The translations under genes were made by a program, and so were the position numbers. Source: DASSKP01 sp035695045 (GTDB lineage Bacteria; Actinomycetota; Actinomycetes; JAFAQI01). Taken from it: a stretch of 64,000 nucleotides of DNA. The stretch spans positions 62,001 to 126,000 of the forward strand of contig DASSEX010000051.1 of the NCBI GenBank assembly GCA_035695045.1, read 5' to 3'. The notes below the pieces were generated by a model. The model saw only the letters and a list, made by a program, of their open reading frames with translations, did no database searches and was not told the origin of the DNA. This document shows positions 1 to 6,802 of this stretch, piece after piece (the first letter of the stretch is position 1; each line of letters starts with the position of its first letter).

Positions 1-32
1 TTGCGGGTGCGGCTGGCAGCGGTGGTGCTCAT
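1..32 (-). CDS. 5' end of a gene running off the window (unknown product)
   Basis: Reading the minus strand, an ATG at 32-30 opens MSTTAASRTR and continues past the window edge. A strong Shine-Dalgarno (GAGGAGG) lies four bases upstream, which makes the start credible. Only ten codons are visible, so no family can be assigned. Short Thr/Ala/Arg-rich N-termini of this kind are common in TetR-type regulators, and an operator-like palindrome at 77-96 lies between this gene and its divergent neighbour, but a regulator identity is only a guess. Confidence 0.5.
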   Translation of the reverse strand, partial: MSTTAASRTR

Positions 33-76
33 GGAGCCTCCTCGAGGCATCTGGCTCGTAGCCTTGTTGAGCGCGA

Positions 77-96
77 TCTGGTCAGTATGGACCAGA
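77..96. promoter_or_regulatory. operator-like inverted repeat between divergent genes
   Basis: TCTGGTC and GACCAGA form perfect 7-bp arms around a 6-bp spacer. The repeat lies 44 bp upstream of the minus-strand start at 32 and 52 bp upstream of the plus-strand start at 149, the usual place for a site controlling both genes. The binding protein is unknown. Confidence 0.45.
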
Positions 97-148
97 AATC
101 GCGGAGCGTGACGGTGTATGCACGCAGAGGACATAGCGGACATGGCCG

Positions 149-2140
149 ATGAGCGCCGCGCTGAGCCTCGCTCCCGATCCGGCCGCGCCACAGCAGGCGC
201 GCCGCTTCATCGCCTCCACGCTAGACGCTCCTGAGCTCGCCGAGGCCCGCGAGATCGCTGAACTTCTCGTCAGTGAGCTGGTGACCAACGCCGTCGTGCA
301 TGCCGCCAGCCCTGTCGAGGTCGCCGTCGAGCAGGACGCGGCCGGCATCGTGGTGCGAGTGCGCGACGCCGACACGGGGCCGCTCGTCATGCGGGCCGGC
401 GGCGGGATGGAGCTCGACGAGGGTGGCCGCGGCTTCCTGCTCGTCGACCGGCTGGCCGAGGCGTGGGGCACTGATCATCAGGGCGGCAGGAAGTCGGTGT
501 GGTTCCGGCTCGCCGTCCACCCGACTCCTCCTGACGAACCCGCGACGGCGGAGCCGACCGACGGCACGACCGAGAAGTTCGAGTCGGTTCGCACCGCCGA
601 GCAGAAGCTGCGCACCTTGCTCCTCCGCCCGTTGCTCCGACGTGCGATGACGTTCGAGGAGCAGGCGCGCGAGCTGCTGCAGCGCATCGTCGACGGTGTC
701 GACGGCGTCGGCGGTGACCTCACGATGCAAGGGTCGGCGGAGCCGCTCGTCCACTGCGGCGCCGACGTCGCCGAGCACTCCTATCTCCGTGACCTGATCG
801 TCGACGACCGACGGCTCGGCACATTGACGGTGCACCTGCCCGCGCTCCCCACCGACAACGACGACTGCTTCCTCGAGCTCGCCGCCGAACGCTTGTCGTT
901 GCTCGCTGCAGAGCACGGCGTCGTCCGCGCCGAGCAGCAGCGGGAGGCCGAGCTCGACTACCTCGCGGAGGCCACCGAGCTGCTCGCCGGGTCGATGAAC
1001 GTCGCGCTCACGCTCACTCTCGCGACGCAGATCGTCGTCCCGCGGCTGGCCGACTGGTCCGCGGCGTTCGTCGTCGACGACCGTGGTCGCCCACGTCGGG
1101 TGACGGCGACACACCGGCGCGAGGACCGCATCGATGCGGTGCACGAGCTGCTCCAGAACGACAAAGAGGTCCGCGCGGCGATCGTGGCGGGCGCGACCGG
1201 CGCGACGCAGCGGCTGCCGTCGACGATCCCTGTCAGTGGGCAGCGCAGCCATGTCGCCGTCATCCCGCTCGTCTCCCGCGGGCGGACGCTCGGGGTTCTC
1301 GTCCTCGGACGTACGACGCCGCTCGACGCCGTTGCGTTCATGGCCACGCTCGAGCTCGGACGGCGTACCGCGATCGCCGTCGACAACGCGCGGCTGCACG
1401 AGGAACAGGTCGCGGCAGCCAACGCGCTGCAGGCATCGCTGTTGCCGTCAGGGCTTCCGGACGTCCCCGGACTGGACCTCGGCGCGCGCTATCACGCAGC
1501 CGCGCCCGGTCTGTCCGTCGGCGGCGACTTCTACGACGCTTTCGCCCTACCGGACGGATCGGTCGTCGTGGCCATTGGCGACGTCTGCGGCAAGGGCGCC
1601 GAGGCAGCGGCCGTCACCGGCACGAGCCGCGACGTGCTTCGACTCCTGCTGATCGACGGCGCGTCACTCACCGAAGCTCTTCGGCGGCTCAACCGCGCGC
1701 TCAACGACCACCCGAGCAGCTCGCGGTTCTGCACCGTTGCGCTCGCCCGCTTCGACACGAGTGGCGAAGCGGTGACGGCCAGCGTCTGCCTTGCCGGCCA
1801 CCCCGAACCGGTGGTCGTCCACGCCGACGGAAGCACCGAGCTGGTCGGCGAGCCCGGCGACCTGCTGGGGGTCCTGCCCGACTCGGCGCTCGGGCTGACC
1901 GAGACGACGGTGACCTTGGAGCCGGGCGACGCGTTCGTTCTCTACACCGACGGCGTCACGGAGCGGCGGGACGGTCGGCGGATGTTCGGGCAGGCAGGTC
2001 TTCGGCAGGTGCTGGCGTCGACCGCCGGCCACGATGCCGAGGCGATCGCTGAGCGCGCCGAAGAAGCGGCTCGTTCGTTCGTCGACAGCGAGCTGCGCGA
2101 CGACCTGGCGATCGTCGTGGTGCGCCGCCCGCCGGGCTGA
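149..2140 (+). CDS. anti-sigma-type histidine-kinase-like ATPase fused to GAF and SpoIIE/PP2C phosphatase
   Basis: 663 residues that join an RsbW-like serine kinase fold to an RsbU-like phosphatase. Residues about 10-125 are a HATPase_c domain with the N box ELVTNAVVHA (43-52) and a GGRGF turn (92-96). A middle region contains a GAF-like sensor (about 275-425). Residues about 428-660 are a SpoIIE/PP2C domain with metal-binding motifs GGDFYD (about 458), GDVCGKG (about 477), YTDGVTE (about 600) and RDDLA (about 650). Such proteins act in partner-switching control of sigma factors by phosphorylating and dephosphorylating anti-anti-sigma proteins; none is encoded nearby. The ATG has only a weak upstream Shine-Dalgarno (GCGGA). 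The 3' end overlaps the convergent transporter by 185 bp. Confidence 0.9.
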   Translation: MSAALSLAPDPAAPQQARRFIASTLDAPELAEAREIAELLVSELVTNAVVHAASPVEVAVEQDAAGIVVRVRDADTGPLVMRAGGGMELDEGGRGFLLVDRLAEAWGTDHQGGRKSVWFRLAVHPTPPDEPATAEPTDGTTEKFESVRTAEQKLRTLLLRPLLRRAMTFEEQARELLQRIVDGVDGVGGDLTMQGSAEPLVHCGADVAEHSYLRDLIVDDRRLGTLTVHLPALPTDNDDCFLELAAERLSLLAAEHGVVRAEQQREAELDYLAEATELLAGSMNVALTLTLATQIVVPRLADWSAAFVVDDRGRPRRVTATHRREDRIDAVHELLQNDKEVRAAIVAGATGATQRLPSTIPVSGQRSHVAVIPLVSRGRTLGVLVLGRTTPLDAVAFMATLELGRRTAIAVDNARLHEEQVAAANALQASLLPSGLPDVPGLDLGARYHAAAPGLSVGGDFYDAFALPDGSVVVAIGDVCGKGAEAAAVTGTSRDVLRLLLIDGASLTEALRRLNRALNDHPSSSRFCTVALARFDTSGEAVTASVCLAGHPEPVVVHADGSTELVGEPGDLLGVLPDSALGLTETTVTLEPGDAFVLYTDGVTERRDGRRMFGQAGLRQVLASTAGHDAEAIAERAEEAARSFVDSELRDDLAIVVVRRPPG

Positions 2141-2978
2141 GGCGCGTCGCCAACACCGACCCGGCGAGCACCAGCGGGAAACCGACGGCCATGCCGGTCG
2201 TGAACTTCTCCCCGAGCACGATGATGCCCAGCGCGATCGCAACCGCGGGGTTGACGAAGGTGATGACGGTCGCGCGCGACGGTCCCACCTCGGCGATCAG
2301 CGCGAAGAAGACGAGGAACGCGATCGCCGTGCAGACCAACGCCAGTGCGACGACGCATGCCGCGGCCTCGAGCGACACGGACGAGGGCCAGGTCGCGGCC
2401 GCTGCGGGCGCCCACGCCAGTGAGCTGAGAGCCAGCGACGCCATGACGACGTTGACGGCCGGCAGGTCGGCGAGCCGGCGCGTGAGGATCACCGGCCCGA
2501 CGGCGTAGCCGAGAGCCGTCACGAGCACCTCACCGACCGCTACGACGTCGATGTGGCCGAGCTGCAGCCCGACCAGAGCGCCGACGCCGCCGACACCGAG
2601 AAGGAGCCCGAGGGCCCGCCACCGGTCGACGACCTCGGACGCGCGCGCGAGCGCGATCCCGATCGCGAACAGCGGGACCGCCGCCAGGAGCAGTCCCGCG
2701 AGCGCGCTGGACAGGTGCCGCTCGGCGTCGCTCAGGAACCACCACGGGATCGCGACCTCGACCGCGGAGTAGAGGAGCAGCGGCCGCCAGCGCGCCACGA
2801 GGTCTGCCAGCCCGCCGCGTCGTATCGCAGCCGGAGCAAGCAGGAGCGCGCCGAGACCGGTGCGGAGGAAGACGACCGTGGCGGGGCTGAGGTCACGGAC
2901 GGCGACGCGGATCAGGAGATAAGGAACACCCCAGATCACGCACATCGCGGCGAACAGCAGCCAGCCGCGTCGCGACAC
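1956..2978 (-). CDS. EamA/DMT-superfamily transporter
   Basis: 340-residue polytopic inner-membrane protein of the drug/metabolite transporter type, with about ten hydrophobic helices and two EamA repeats. The substrate is unknown. The GTG start has a good GGAGG eight bases upstream, inside the end of a 39-codon gene that stops three bases before it, so it is the third gene of a small operon. The last roughly 60 residues, from about SPAGGAP onward, are Arg/Ala/Pro-rich and unlike a membrane protein. They are encoded antisense to the end of the SpoIIE gene (185-bp tail-to-tail overlap) and probably arose by loss of an earlier stop codon. Confidence 0.85.
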   Translation of the reverse strand: MSRRGWLLFAAMCVIWGVPYLLIRVAVRDLSPATVVFLRTGLGALLLAPAAIRRGGLADLVARWRPLLLYSAVEVAIPWWFLSDAERHLSSALAGLLLAAVPLFAIGIALARASEVVDRWRALGLLLGVGGVGALVGLQLGHIDVVAVGEVLVTALGYAVGPVILTRRLADLPAVNVVMASLALSSLAWAPAAAATWPSSVSLEAAACVVALALVCTAIAFLVFFALIAEVGPSRATVITFVNPAVAIALGIIVLGEKFTTGMAVGFPLVLAGSVLATRLSPAGGAPRRSPGRRAARCRRTNEPLLRRAQRSPRHRGRRSTPAPAEDLPARTSADRPAAP

Positions 2979-2981
2979 CCC

Positions 2982-3101
2982 TCACCTCCGGCCGAACCAC
3001 CCCCCGGGCGGTTCGTCGACGCCCGGCCTGCTGTCGGCTGCGAACAGGTAGGACAGCGCTACCAGGACCACGGTAGCCAGGACGCTCGCTATCAGCGCCA
3101 T
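2982..3101 (-). CDS. 39-residue single-pass membrane peptide upstream of the DMT transporter
   Basis: Small gene reading MALIASVLATVVLVALSY and onward: one hydrophobic helix (about residues 2-22) followed by a charged, proline-rich tail ending in GGWFGRR. It starts five bases after the stop of the preceding 72-codon gene and stops three bases before the transporter start, so all three look co-transcribed. The transporter Shine-Dalgarno lies within its last codons, so one role may be translational coupling; a membrane accessory peptide for the transporter is the alternative. There is no recognised family. Confidence 0.5.
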   Translation of the reverse strand: MALIASVLATVVLVALSYLFAADSRPGVDEPPGGWFGRR

Positions 3102-3106
3102 GTCAC

Positions 3107-3325
3107 TCACCGCCCCACGCATCCGCAGGGCGTCACCGGACGCCCGGGCAGGACGACGGCACGCGCGAGGCCGGGGCGGCGCAGCTGGCCGGCCCACCAA
3201 TGCCTCAGCTTCGGCAGGGTGGATCCGGCCGGTCGCCGGCGCACGCCCCGGGTCCGGCACGCCGCCCGCAGCAGCTCGTCCGTGTGCGCCTCGGCGAGGA
3301 CCTGGGTCAGATACGGCGACACCAT
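3107..3325 (-). CDS. small basic hypothetical protein (72 aa), first gene of the DMT operon
   Basis: Begins MVSPYLTQVLAEAHTDELLR and continues with an Arg-rich tail containing RHWWAG and ending CGCVGR. The start is well supported by GGAGG eight bases upstream, and third codon positions are almost all G or C. Short proteins with an N-terminal helix of the type LAEAHTDELLRAA followed by a basic tail are common in actinobacteria, but I do not recognise a function. It is the first of three tightly spaced minus-strand genes ending with the DMT transporter, and is divergent from the GlxA-type regulator. Confidence 0.6.
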   Translation of the reverse strand: MVSPYLTQVLAEAHTDELLRAACRTRGVRRRPAGSTLPKLRHWWAGQLRRPGLARAVVLPGRPVTPCGCVGR

Positions 3326-3397
3326 GTCGACCACCTCCACGGAGCACTCTCCGCCCCGGCGGGCCGCAGCACGAGTGGCGGTATTGACATCATGCGC

Positions 3398-3412
3398 TAG
3401 ATTCTTGCCATG
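3398..3412 (+). promoter_or_regulatory. leaderless-type promoter of the GlxA-family regulator
   Basis: TAGATT (3398-3403) fits the actinobacterial -10 pattern TANNNT and ends six bases before the ATG at 3410. No Shine-Dalgarno is present, so the mRNA probably starts at the initiation codon. A TTGACA at 3384-3389 is too close to act as the -35 of this promoter. Confidence 0.45.
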
Positions 3413-4387
3413 CTGACCGTCGCTGTGGCCGTGGTGTCCGGGACGGCCTTGTTCGAGCTCGCCACGGCGATCGAGGTGTTCGGCGCCGACCGCCGCTACC
3501 TCACTCCGGACTGGTACACCTTCAAGCTCTGCGCCGCCGAGCCCGGCGAGATCCGCACCGAGCTCGGGCTCGTGCTCGACACGAAGTACGGCGTCGACGA
3601 CATCGTGTCGGCCGATCTGGTCATCGTTCCTGCCGCAGGCACGCGGCCCGGTCAGCACCGCCCGCTGATCGACGCGTTGCGCGCCGCGCATGCCAACGGC
3701 GCCCGCATCGCCTCCATCTGCACCGGCGCATTCCTTCTCGCCGAGGCAGGGCTGCTCGACGGCCGGCGCGCGACGACCCACTGGGCCTACGCGGATGAGC
3801 TCGCGGAGCGCTACCCGGACGTGACCGTCGACCCCCATGTCCTCTACGTCGAGGACAGTCGCGTGTTCACCTCGGCCGGGTCGGCCGCCGGGATCGACCT
3901 GTCGCTGCACCTCGTGCGCAGCGACTTCGGCAGCGAGATCGCCAATGCCGTGGCACGTCGGATGGTCGTGCCACCGCACCGTGACGGCGGTCAGGCGCAG
4001 TACGTCGACGCGCCGCTTCCGAAGGTCGAGGCCGACACGCTCGGCCCTGTCCTCGACTGGGCGCTCGCCCACCTCGACGAGCAGGTCACGCTCGACGATC
4101 TCGCCGACGTCGCGCACGTCAGCGTGCGCACGCTGATGCGACGGTTCCAGGCGGCGACCGGCACCACGCCGTTGCAGTGGCTGCTGCTGCAACGCGTCCG
4201 CCGGGCCCAGCATCTGCTCGAGAGCAGTGACGAGCCGGTCGAGCGGATCGCGTCACTGGCCGGGTTCGGTTCGGCCGCCAACCTGCGCCAGCACTTCACC
4301 CGCGTCGTGGGAGTGCCGCCGATCACGTATCGGCGGACGTTCAAGTGCGAGCACGACGAGCACTGCCGGCACGACGTGCCGGCCTGA
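3410..4387 (+). CDS. GlxA-family transcriptional regulator (DJ-1/PfpI plus AraC HTH)
   Basis: 325 residues. The N-terminal half (about 1-185) is a class I glutamine-amidotransferase-like DJ-1/PfpI fold with the nucleophile-elbow sequence ASICTGAFLLAEAGLL (Cys at about 104), which in this regulator family usually serves as a ligand-sensing fold. The C-terminal part (about 215-315) is an AraC double helix-turn-helix: VTLDDLADVAHVSVRTLMRRF, then IASLAGFGSAANLRQHF and a closing GVPPITYRRTF. The last residues (CEHDEHCRHD) are rich in Cys and His. It is divergent from the small-gene/DMT operon, which is a plausible target. The stop lies in a strong hairpin shared with the convergent EAL gene. Confidence 0.9.
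   Translation: MLTVAVAVVSGTALFELATAIEVFGADRRYLTPDWYTFKLCAAEPGEIRTELGLVLDTKYGVDDIVSADLVIVPAAGTRPGQHRPLIDALRAAHANGARIASICTGAFLLAEAGLLDGRRATTHWAYADELAERYPDVTVDPHVLYVEDSRVFTSAGSAAGIDLSLHLVRSDFGSEIANAVARRMVVPPHRDGGQAQYVDAPLPKVEADTLGPVLDWALAHLDEQVTLDDLADVAHVSVRTLMRRFQAATGTTPLQWLLLQRVRRAQHLLESSDEPVERIASLAGFGSAANLRQHFTRVVGVPPITYRRTFKCEHDEHCRHDVPA
4365..4383. terminator. hairpin at the end of the GlxA-type gene
   Basis: GCCGGCAC and GTGCCGGC pair perfectly around a GAC loop, within the last codons of the regulator and 20 bp from the stop of the convergent EAL gene. It can serve both directions; there is no U-tract. Confidence 0.5.
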
Positions 4388-4402
4388 CCTCGGCGTGAAC
4401 GG

Positions 4403-5521
4403 CTAGGCCGACAGACCGAGCACCCGCTGCGCCGGTCCGGGTCGCGCGAACAGATAGCCCTGCCCGTAGTCGACGTGGACCTCGCGCAGCGTCTGCATGT
4501 CCTCCGGCGTCTCGATGCCCTCGGCGATGAGGGTGGAGCCGACGTCAGCCGCGAACGCCACGAGGGAACGGACCAGCGCCTGCCGACTGAGGTCGTTGTG
4601 GATGCCGCGGCTCAGGTGGATGTCGAGCTTGATGATCTCCGGGCTGAGCTCCAGGACGTGACGGAAGCTCGCGAAGCCGGCACCTGCGTCGTCGACGGCC
4701 AGCCGCACGCCGCGCTCGCGCAGTCCACCCAGAGCCCGGAGCAGAGCGTCGTACTCGCGAACGATGGCGTGCTCGGTGACCTCGACGACGACACGGTCGG
4801 CGGGAACGCCGTCGAGCACCCGGGCGAAGCCCGGCGAGACCAGCGTCTCCGCGGAGACGTTGACCGTGAGGAACGCTCCTTCGGGAAGCAGCGGCACGAG
4901 CGCGAGCGCGGACCGCGCACACGAGAGCTCGAGCTCCTGCAGGAGCCCCGCCTCGGCGGCGCGGCCGAGCCAGACGTCGGGAGCTTGGTACGGAGTGGTC
5001 TGGAACCTGGCCAGCGCCTCGTATCCCGCCGGCGCGGCGTCGTACGACGACAACGACACGATCGGCTGGAGATGAACCTCGAGCTGGTCACCCGCGGTGA
5101 TGACGTCACGGACGATCACGGCGAACCTGGCGGCGTCCATGCTCCGGCCGCGCAGGGCCTCCTCGGCTTCCGTGCCCGGTCGCAACGACTCGATGGCTTC
5201 GAGCGCCGCGTCGATGCGCTGGCGCATCGACGCCACCACGGTCGGCGGGAACTCATGGGCGAACAGATGCAGCGTCTGCTCGAACGCCACGTCGATGTCG
5301 CCCTCGAGCGCGAGCAGCCGCTGCTGGACTGCGAGCGGCAGCCGTCGCTGCAGCGTGCCGACGGCGGTCCAGTGCCGCCCCATGGTCCGCAACAGCTCGG
5401 TGACCCCATGCAGTGCGGACAGGTCGATCGGGTCCGCCGCCAGGTCGATCGCCGGCTCCTCGCGAGCCTCGCCGCCGGCCGGGTGCAGCCGGTCGTCCGC
5501 CCCTCGGGCCCGCCCGTTCAT
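4403..5521 (-). CDS. EAL-domain cyclic di-GMP phosphodiesterase
   Basis: 372 residues. The N-terminal about 140 residues are mostly helical with no recognised sensor. The EAL domain covers about 145-365 and keeps the catalytic set: E168-A-L170, N221, E247/E250 (EVTEH), D277-D278, K298 (IKLD), E334 (AEGIET) and Q354 (GQGYLFARP). It should therefore hydrolyse c-di-GMP to pGpG. GGAG five bases upstream supports the ATG. It is divergent from the adenylate cyclase gene, with 73 bp between them that hold a TGACA/TGTCA inverted repeat. Confidence 0.9.
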   Translation of the reverse strand: MNGRARGADDRLHPAGGEAREEPAIDLAADPIDLSALHGVTELLRTMGRHWTAVGTLQRRLPLAVQQRLLALEGDIDVAFEQTLHLFAHEFPPTVVASMRQRIDAALEAIESLRPGTEAEEALRGRSMDAARFAVIVRDVITAGDQLEVHLQPIVSLSSYDAAPAGYEALARFQTTPYQAPDVWLGRAAEAGLLQELELSCARSALALVPLLPEGAFLTVNVSAETLVSPGFARVLDGVPADRVVVEVTEHAIVREYDALLRALGGLRERGVRLAVDDAGAGFASFRHVLELSPEIIKLDIHLSRGIHNDLSRQALVRSLVAFAADVGSTLIAEGIETPEDMQTLREVHVDYGQGYLFARPGPAQRVLGLSA

Positions 5522-5564
5522 GAGAGCTCCATGGTGTGACCCCCGCCACTCAAGAGCGGCAGTA

Positions 5565-5578
5565 TGACAGGAATGTCA
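5565..5578. promoter_or_regulatory. TGACA-N4-TGTCA inverted repeat between EAL and adenylate cyclase genes
   Basis: Two perfect 5-bp arms around GGAA in the divergent intergenic region. The same half-sites recur with a 2-bp spacer at 25579-25590, upstream of the large membrane-protein gene. A regulator common to both sites is possible but unproven. Confidence 0.3.
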
Positions 5579-5594
5579 CGTTCTGTAACCGGAG

Positions 5595-6689
5595 GTGGTG
5601 GACGATGTCCCGGTGACGGACGAGCAGGGGTCTCCGGCGCCCTGGTACGACCGGGATGAGCTCACCGAGCTGCTGCGACGGCTGGGCGCGGACGACGAGG
5701 AGATCGCCACCGCCTTGGACACCGACACGCCGGGAGCGCTGGCGCTCGAGGTGGCCGTTCGCCGGGGGCGCCCGGCGGTGCCGGCCGCGGAGGCGGCACG
5801 GCGGGCAGCGCTGTCCGACGAGGAGTTCGCGGAGGTGTGGCGGGCGCTCGGCCTCACCGCGTCCTCCGGCCCGCAGCGCGTGCCGCCCGCCATCGCGGAC
5901 TCGCTACCCGTGCTCACGGCGGCGATCCGCGACTGGCTCGGAGAGCAGACCGGCCTCGGCCTCGCGCGGGTCATCGGGAGCACGACGGCACAGCTCGCCG
6001 AAGCCGTCGTCGACGCGTTCCGCATGCGCTACGAGGTGCCGGAGCTCGCCGGTGGGATGACCTACACGGAGGTGGTCGAGCGGTACGTCGAGCTGACCAG
6101 GGCCAGCCTGCCGTCGCTCGAGCAGCTCGTCGCCGCAACGCTCGAGGCCCATCTCGTCCGCGTCGCGGCAGGCGCCTGGGCGCCGGACGACGACCAGGTC
6201 AGCCCGAGACGGCTGCTGTTCGTCGGCTTCGCCGACCTGGTCGGTTACACAGCGTTGTCACGCACGCTCACGCCCGGCGAGCTGCACCGCCTGCTCGCGA
6301 CGTTCGAGCAGGCCGTCGCCGAAGCGGTCGCCGGTCAAGGCGGCCGGCTGGTCAAGCTCATCGGCGACGGCGCGATGTACGTCGCCGACACCGCGGCGGC
6401 CGGGTGCGCGGCGGCGCTCGACATCTGCGAGCGCACCACCGCCAGTGAGCTGCCGCCCGTGCGGGTCGGGGCGGACATCGGACCGGTGATGAGCCGGTCC
6501 GGCGACTACTTCGGCGAGGTCGTCAACCGGGCGGCCCGGCTCGTGGCGCTCGCGCGGCCGGCGAGCGTGGTGGTCACGGACGCCGTCGTCGACGCCCTGG
6601 GCGCCGGCTGGCCGGTGGAGCAGCTGCCCCCACAGGCGCTCAAGGGCTTTCAGGCCCCGGCCGTGACCTACCGGCTGGTAGCCCGTTAG
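5595..6689 (+). CDS. class III adenylate cyclase with N-terminal regulatory domain
   Basis: 364 residues. The first about 180 are helical and resemble the autoinhibitory N-terminal domain of mycobacterial Rv1264-type cyclases. The catalytic domain (about 195-360) has both metal-binding aspartates (FADLVGYTAL and KLIGDGAMYV), the preceding substrate-contact Lys, and GDYFGEVVNRAARLVALA. It should make cAMP as a homodimer. The first listed GTG overlaps the GGAGG at 5591-5595, so GTG 5613 (VTDEQG) is an equally good or better start. A hairpin follows the stop, then a perfect CRP-type site before the ABC operon. Confidence 0.88.
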   Translation: MVDDVPVTDEQGSPAPWYDRDELTELLRRLGADDEEIATALDTDTPGALALEVAVRRGRPAVPAAEAARRAALSDEEFAEVWRALGLTASSGPQRVPPAIADSLPVLTAAIRDWLGEQTGLGLARVIGSTTAQLAEAVVDAFRMRYEVPELAGGMTYTEVVERYVELTRASLPSLEQLVAATLEAHLVRVAAGAWAPDDDQVSPRRLLFVGFADLVGYTALSRTLTPGELHRLLATFEQAVAEAVAGQGGRLVKLIGDGAMYVADTAAAGCAAALDICERTTASELPPVRVGADIGPVMSRSGDYFGEVVNRAARLVALARPASVVVTDAVVDALGAGWPVEQLPPQALKGFQAPAVTYRLVAR

Positions 6690-6695
6690 GGAGTC

Positions 6696-6724
6696 AAACC
6701 GCCCCTGAACCTCCCTGGCGGTTT
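6696..6724 (+). terminator. hairpin after the adenylate cyclase gene
   Basis: AAACCGCC and GGCGGTTT pair over 8 bp with a 13-nt loop, starting 6 bases after the stop codon. There is no long U-tract. Confidence 0.45.
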
Positions 6725-6754
6725 CAGAAGGTTTCGTGGTGCATTGGGCGAAGT

Positions 6755-6770
6755 TGTGACCCAGGTCACA
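6755..6770. promoter_or_regulatory. perfect CRP/GlxR-type binding site
   Basis: TGTGACCCAGGTCACA matches the consensus TGTGA-N6-TCACA exactly, with 7-bp arms. Its centre is 40 bp before the GTG of the ABC operon's first gene and just downstream of the adenylate cyclase gene. This suggests the importer is controlled by a cAMP-CRP-like protein. That regulator is not in the window. Confidence 0.7.
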
Positions 6771-6802
6771 TCCAGGCGCCACACTCTCAGGAGGCCCCCA
6801 CC

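Noticed and set aside
3384..3403. TTGACA/TAGATT as a standard -35/-10 pair
   Set aside because: The spacing is only 8 bp; the TAGATT alone as a leaderless -10 fits better.
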